NCBI RefSeq assembly: GCF_000193735.1
Contig: NZ_AEPF01000101.1
Span: 1-9,220 of the forward strand
Reading direction: 5' to 3'
Origin: Neisseria sicca 4320
Lineage (GTDB): Bacteria > Pseudomonadota > Gammaproteobacteria > Burkholderiales > Neisseriaceae
Length of the DNA: 9,220 bases
The stretch's first letter is position 1; each line of letters starts with the position of its first letter. The notes beneath the pieces were generated by a model, which had not been told where the DNA came from, ran no database searches, and was given only the letters and a program-made list of their open reading frames with translations. Of this stretch, positions 6,156-9,220 are shown piece by piece. The position numbers were made by a program, and so were the translations under genes.

Positions 6156-7580
6156 TTGAAACCGCTGCGCAGACTGACAAACCTCCTTGCCGCCTGCGCC
6201 GTAACGGCGGCTGCCTTCGGGCAGCCCGCCCTCGCGGCGGACTTAAGGAACGACCCTGTAGTGCAGGATTTGCTCCGACGGGAGAATTTTGACCCCGGCA
6301 AAAAATTCCACCTCTTCGGCAAAGCACGCGGAACCGTGGCCGAGCGTACCGGACTGATGACCATTTCGCCCACCATCACACAACGGTCGGGCAATTTGCA
6401 GATGGAAACCGCAACCATCTTCAGTAATCCCGGATATATCGTCCGCTTTTCCGGACACGGACATGAAGTCCATTCCCCGTTCGACAACAGTGCCAGCAAA
6501 AGCGACAGTTGGAAAGGCGGCAAAGTAATCGACGGTACGGGCATGACCTTTGCCAGCATGTCATGGGACGGCTACGAACACCACCCTGCCGACGGTTACG
6601 ACGGCCCGCAGGGAGGCGGCTACCCCGCACCTCACGGCGCCCGGGATATTTATTCCTACGTTGCGAAAGGCCAGGTAAGGAGGCAGACTGTTGTTCACGA
6701 CGACAACCGCTCGACGCAGCAACGGTTTGCGGACAGATTCGGCAACATACCGAAAAATTTTTCCGACCGTGCCGGAGAAGCCAATAAAAAAATGTTCGAA
6801 CACAACCCCGGGCTCAACCGCTGGGGTAACAGCATGGAATTTATCAATGGTGTCGCCGCAGGCGCCCTCAATCCCTTTCTCAGCGCCGGAGAAGCCATCG
6901 GCGTAGGCGATGCGGTTCAAGGGACGGGTTTTGCCATCGATATGGCGACTGCAGCGGCCATCAGCACCATGTCGCCGGACAACGCCATTGCCGCCATCGA
7001 CCATTTGAGGAGTTTGGCAAAATCGGAAGAAAAAATCGGCAAAACTGTCCGCGATTGGACGGCGGAAAATCCCAATGCCGCCGAAACCGTCGAAGCCATG
7101 TCCAACACCCTGCCATATATCAAAGCCAAAAACCTGACGAAGGCGGCAAAAGCAGGGAAAGCTGATGTCAGCAGAGATTTTTCAGATTTCTATAAACATG
7201 ACAATGCTTTAAGATTATCTCAATCCGTAGATGGAGAAATGTTCCAAACTCGCAATGTTGATTTTAAAGCAAAATCTATTGGGTCTGGAATTCATGATGG
7301 GGCTCAAGGAAAACATATTCTAGGACATAGAAACTACATTGAAGGTAAGAGTACTTTAAATCAAAATATAAATCCTCAAGAATTGTTGAGTGGGATACAT
7401 TCAGGTAAATATCCAGTTATTTCTAAAGGAGCAAGAGGAAATCCTGTTGTTGATTTTGGGCATCCTATAGGTAGTGATGGGAAATCAGGATTAAGTACCA
7501 ATTTTGGCACAGTTCATTCAGGTAAAAATGGAGTTCATATTGTTCCAGCTAACCCTAAAAACATTAAGAAGGTGAAATAG
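6156..7580 (+). CDS. mafB: MafB polymorphic toxin with Ntox50-like C-terminal domain
   Basis: 474 aa, starting at TTG 6156; GGAG at 6143-6147 fits this start, three bases after the mafA stop. Residues 1-27 form a Sec signal (Ala-Leu-Ala before the cut); a lipobox-like LAAC at 11-14 is probably too early to be used. Residues ~28-330 are the conserved MafB N-terminal domain (DUF1020), with NRWGNSMEFINGVAAGALNP. After ENPNAAETVEAM the DNA turns AT-rich (from about 7165) and the protein becomes unrelated to other MafB tips, as expected for an exchangeable toxin domain. Residues ~382-474 carry KHILGHRNY, NPQELL, VVDFG, GTVHSGKNGVHIVPANP, which match the Ntox50 pattern, a predicted RNase of the BECR fold; His387, His454 and His461 are candidate catalytic residues. 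There is no Hint domain in this copy. The toxin should act on neighbouring bacteria after secretion. Ntox50 assignment is from memory of the motif. Confidence 0.9.
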   Translation: MKPLRRLTNLLAACAVTAAAFGQPALAADLRNDPVVQDLLRRENFDPGKKFHLFGKARGTVAERTGLMTISPTITQRSGNLQMETATIFSNPGYIVRFSGHGHEVHSPFDNSASKSDSWKGGKVIDGTGMTFASMSWDGYEHHPADGYDGPQGGGYPAPHGARDIYSYVAKGQVRRQTVVHDDNRSTQQRFADRFGNIPKNFSDRAGEANKKMFEHNPGLNRWGNSMEFINGVAAGALNPFLSAGEAIGVGDAVQGTGFAIDMATAAAISTMSPDNAIAAIDHLRSLAKSEEKIGKTVRDWTAENPNAAETVEAMSNTLPYIKAKNLTKAAKAGKADVSRDFSDFYKHDNALRLSQSVDGEMFQTRNVDFKAKSIGSGIHDGAQGKHILGHRNYIEGKSTLNQNINPQELLSGIHSGKYPVISKGARGNPVVDFGHPIGSDGKSGLSTNFGTVHSGKNGVHIVPANPKNIKKVK

Positions 7581-7582
7581 TT

Positions 7583-7899
7583 ATGAATATATTACCAAGC
7601 TGGCTGCGAGTTGGTATGAATATAGCAATGCTGGGCATGATACACTCAGATATAAGGTTAATTACCGTAGATTACGATGAAGGGAAAAGGTTTTTAAAAT
7701 TAAAATTTATTTATCAAGAGAAGTCATCACAGAAGACCATGAAGATATGGAATATTTGATTACGGAGTTATGGTCTATGTGTGGAGAATATTTTGACGAA
7801 GCTGACTTTGAATGTATTTATTCTAACCATTCTTCTATAGAATTAAACCAAATAAATGGTGCGGTATTCAGGAGAAAGGAATTAATCTTGCAAACGTAG
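7583..7899 (+). pseudogene. MafI-type immunity gene split by a -1 frameshift
   Basis: ATG at 7583 follows the mafB stop after two bases, the usual place for an immunity gene. Frame one encodes 58 aa and ends at TGA 7757-7759. A second frame, -1 relative to it, is open from 7681 to TAG 7897-7899 and continues the same kind of sequence (REVITEDHEDMEYLITELWS...). Joining them gives a coherent acidic protein of about 105 aa. The second frame has no start before 7747, so it cannot yield a full protein alone. The switch region (7690-7712) is a run of T and A bases containing T TTA AAA (7693-7699) in the slippery-heptamer phase. It may be a one-base deletion, a sequencing error, or programmed -1 frameshifting. 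Family is not recognised. AT-rich like the toxin tip. Confidence 0.75.
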
Positions 7900-8014
7900 A
7901 TTAGGTTAAGAAACCAACAATCAAAAGGTCGTCTGAAACAGTGTTTAATTTTCAGACGACCTTTCCTTCATTTGAAACGGAATATTGAGAACTGAGTTCT
8001 TCAAAAATCCTACA
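7896..8014 (+). repeat. Cassette-junction direct repeat, copy 1
   Basis: This 119-bp unit and the 120-bp unit at 9101-9220 align along their whole length: a 25-base lead (5-6 mismatches), a DUS hairpin, and a tail running from TCATTTGAAAC through GTTCTTCAA to TCCTA. Each lies directly after an immunity gene and directly before (or at) the start of a mafB C-terminal cassette. They are likely sites of homologous recombination between cassettes. Confidence 0.85.
7924..7964 (+). terminator. DUS-pair hairpin terminator after the first immunity gene
   Basis: Perfect 15-bp stem, 7924-7938 with 7950-7964, from inverted AG-mucDUS copies; T residues follow. It should end the mafA-mafB-immunity transcript and so keep the downstream cassette untranscribed. 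Confidence 0.85.
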
Positions 8015-8769
8015 CCTGCTCCTTCCACGGCAGCACCTTGGTCAAAACGGCAGACGGCTACAAAGCCATTGCACGTATCCGGGCCGGCGACCGCGTCTTT
8101 GCCAAGGACGAGGCAAGCGGGGAAACGGGATACAAACCCGTTACCGCCCGATACGGCAATCCGTATCAAGAAACCGTTTACATTGAAGTTTCAGACGGCC
8201 TCGGTAAAATACAGACCCTTGTTTCCAACCGTATCCACCCGTTTTATTCGGACGGCAAATGGATTAAAGCGGAAGATTTGAAAGCGGGAAGCAGGCTGTT
8301 TGCCGAAAACGGTGCAGGGCAGACCGTTCAGAGCGTTACCGTCAAACAAGAACCGCTGCAAGCCTACAATCTGACCGTTGCCGACTGGCATACTTACTTC
8401 GTCAAGGGTGAGAAGGCGGAAACGGAAGGGGTTTGGGTTCATAATGAGTGTCCGTATGGTAAAGGCAACCAACGATATAAAGACGCTTCTTATCATGGCA
8501 AAAATGATAATTCTGTGAAAAGTAGAGCACCAACAAACGGACAAGCAGCTCTTGATAATTCCGTTCAAGTTAAATCAACTTCTCCTCGAAGAGTTGGGGT
8601 TGATAAAGCCAATAATGAAATCGTTGTATTAGACAAAACTCAAACTTTTAATAACGGTTCTGCGGAATATCACGGGCATGTCAGAAGTTGGCAAGATTTG
8701 CATACCGATCAGAAAAATGCTTTAAAAAAAGCAGGATTAGTTAATTCAAAAGGAAAAATTAAAAAATGA
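7996..8769 (+). pseudogene. Silent mafB C-terminal cassette: Hint domain plus unassigned toxin tip
   Basis: Open frame from just after TGA 7993-7995 to TGA 8767-8769 with no N-terminal MafB domain, signal peptide, ribosome site or good start. The only early start-like codon, TTG at 8038, would remove the Hint nucleophile. The Hint (intein-like self-processing) domain runs from Cys (8017-8019) in YTCSFHGSTLVKTADG, through NRIHPFYSDGKWIKAEDLKAG, to YNLTVADWHTYFV and the terminal VWVHN (8445), where cleavage would free the tip. The tip, about 105 aa (8452-8766), is Lys-rich and AT-rich, with APTNGQAALDNS, RRVGVDK, EIVVLDK, a YHGHVRSWQDL motif and KKAGLVNSKGKIKK. It looks like a CDI/polymorphic toxin tip, probably a nuclease, but I cannot name its family. 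It is expected to be a donor for recombination onto mafB and not expressed as it stands. Confidence 0.85.
8190..8201 (-). other. AG-DUS variant inside the Hint segment
   Basis: Exact AGGCCGTCTGAA on the minus strand, again coding Ser-Asp-Gly-Leu. As in mafA, the dialect differs from that of the intergenic DUS copies of this window. Confidence 0.75.
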
Positions 8770-9095
8770 CTGATAAAAGTAAAACAGAAAAGTTGATTTC
8801 TTCTGATGATAAACAAAGTGTTATAGATGGCATTCTTGATATGGTATTTAATTCCAAAGCATATGAAGTACCGTGGATTTCTGAGAAATTGATGGAATTA
8901 TCGAAAAATAAAGACTTGGATATTGCCGGATTATCGCTAACCTGTTTCGGACATCTCGCCAGGCTACATTCAAATATCGGTGATTACGATAAAGTTATTT
9001 CTTTACTACATTCAAAGCAAGATGATCCAGAGCTTCAAGGTAGGGCTGAAGATGCGTTAGAAGATATTTCTTTATTTTTATCTGAAAATCATTAG
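8766..9095 (+). CDS. Putative cognate immunity protein of the silent cassette, 109 aa
   Basis: The ATG overlaps the toxin stop (ATGA, 8766-8769), so translation would be coupled if the cassette were expressed. The product is acidic, soluble and largely helical, with Leu/Ala-spaced segments such as GLSLTCFGHLARLHSNIGDY and a C-terminal GRAEDALEDI block, which read like a pair of HEAT-type repeats. Position, acidity against a Lys-rich toxin tip, and AT-rich composition all support an immunity role; it would bind and block the toxin tip in the cytoplasm. No promoter is seen, and a terminator lies upstream at 7924-7964, so expression of this copy is doubtful unless there is read-through. Confidence 0.82.
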   Translation: MTDKSKTEKLISSDDKQSVIDGILDMVFNSKAYEVPWISEKLMELSKNKDLDIAGLSLTCFGHLARLHSNIGDYDKVISLLHSKQDDPELQGRAEDALEDISLFLSENH

Positions 9096-9100
9096 GAACC

Positions 9101-9220
9101 GTAGGTTGGGTTGAAAACCCAACAATCAAAAGGTCGTCTGAAACTGCGTTTGGCTTTTCAGACGACCTTTTCTTCATTTGAAACAGAATATTAGGAACTA
9201 GGTTCTTCAAGAATCCTATA
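9101..9220 (+). repeat. Cassette-junction direct repeat, copy 2 (runs to window end)
   Basis: Counterpart of the unit at 7896-8014. It ends in TCCTATA, the same position at which copy 1 enters the reading frame of the Hint cassette (TCCTACA), so another mafB C-terminal cassette probably begins at the window edge. The part past base 9220 is not visible. Confidence 0.82.
9128..9171 (+). terminator. DUS-pair hairpin terminator after the second immunity gene
   Basis: Perfect 16-bp stem, 9128-9143 with 9156-9171, from inverted AG-mucDUS copies, ending in four T residues. It mirrors the hairpin after the first immunity gene. Confidence 0.85.

Noticed and set aside
8038..8040. TTG as a functional start for the Hint cassette
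   Set aside because: It has no convincing ribosome site, lies downstream of the Hint Cys and would leave a Hint domain without its nucleophile and a toxin without export signal.
1..9220. CRISPR array, tRNA, rRNA or transposase gene
   Set aside because: The repeated units seen are DUS, palindromic elements and two cassette-junction repeats; no regularly spaced short repeats, tRNA cloverleaf or transposase-like ORF was found.

Overview
The window comes from a Neisseria chromosome. GlmU, the small lipoproteins, the Correia element and MafA/MafB are all recognisably neisserial. The DNA uptake sequence (DUS) that occurs over and over is AGGTCGTCTGAA, the AG-mucDUS dialect known from the N. mucosa / N. 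sicca / N. macacae group, rather than the ATGCCGTCTGAA of N. meningitidis and N. gonorrhoeae. The species is therefore inferred to be a commensal of that group.

Layout. Bases 1-430 hold no gene but carry two inverted-repeat elements and a DUS hairpin. Bases 431-3227 are a leftward block: pyrimidine 5'-nucleotidase-like HAD phosphatase (2571-3227), two small lipoproteins (2218-2508, 1919-2110) and glmU (431-1804). thiB, a thiamine-binding periplasmic protein, runs divergently rightward (3290-4291). Bases 4292-4775 are intergenic and rich in repeats: a perfect 51-bp inverted repeat and a 107-bp Correia element that sits in the loop of a DUS hairpin. A small lipoprotein (4776-5024) follows. From 5072 to the end lies a maf genomic island.

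The maf island encodes polymorphic toxins. mafA (lipoprotein) and mafB (secreted toxin) are closely spaced. MafB has the conserved neisserial N-terminal domain and a C-terminal tip, in AT-richer DNA, that resembles the polymorphic toxin type 50 (Ntox50) domain. Its presumptive immunity gene (7583-7899) is split between two frames by a -1 shift near a TTTAAAA heptamer. It is either broken, mis-sequenced or recoded. Next comes a promoterless, start-less mafB C-terminal cassette (7996-8769): a complete Hint self-processing domain followed by an unassigned toxin tip, with an overlapping immunity gene (8766-9095). Near-identical ~120-bp direct repeats, each with a DUS terminator, flank this cassette, and the second repeat runs into the window end where another cassette should begin. 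This is the arrangement expected for a silent donor cassette that can be recombined onto mafB.
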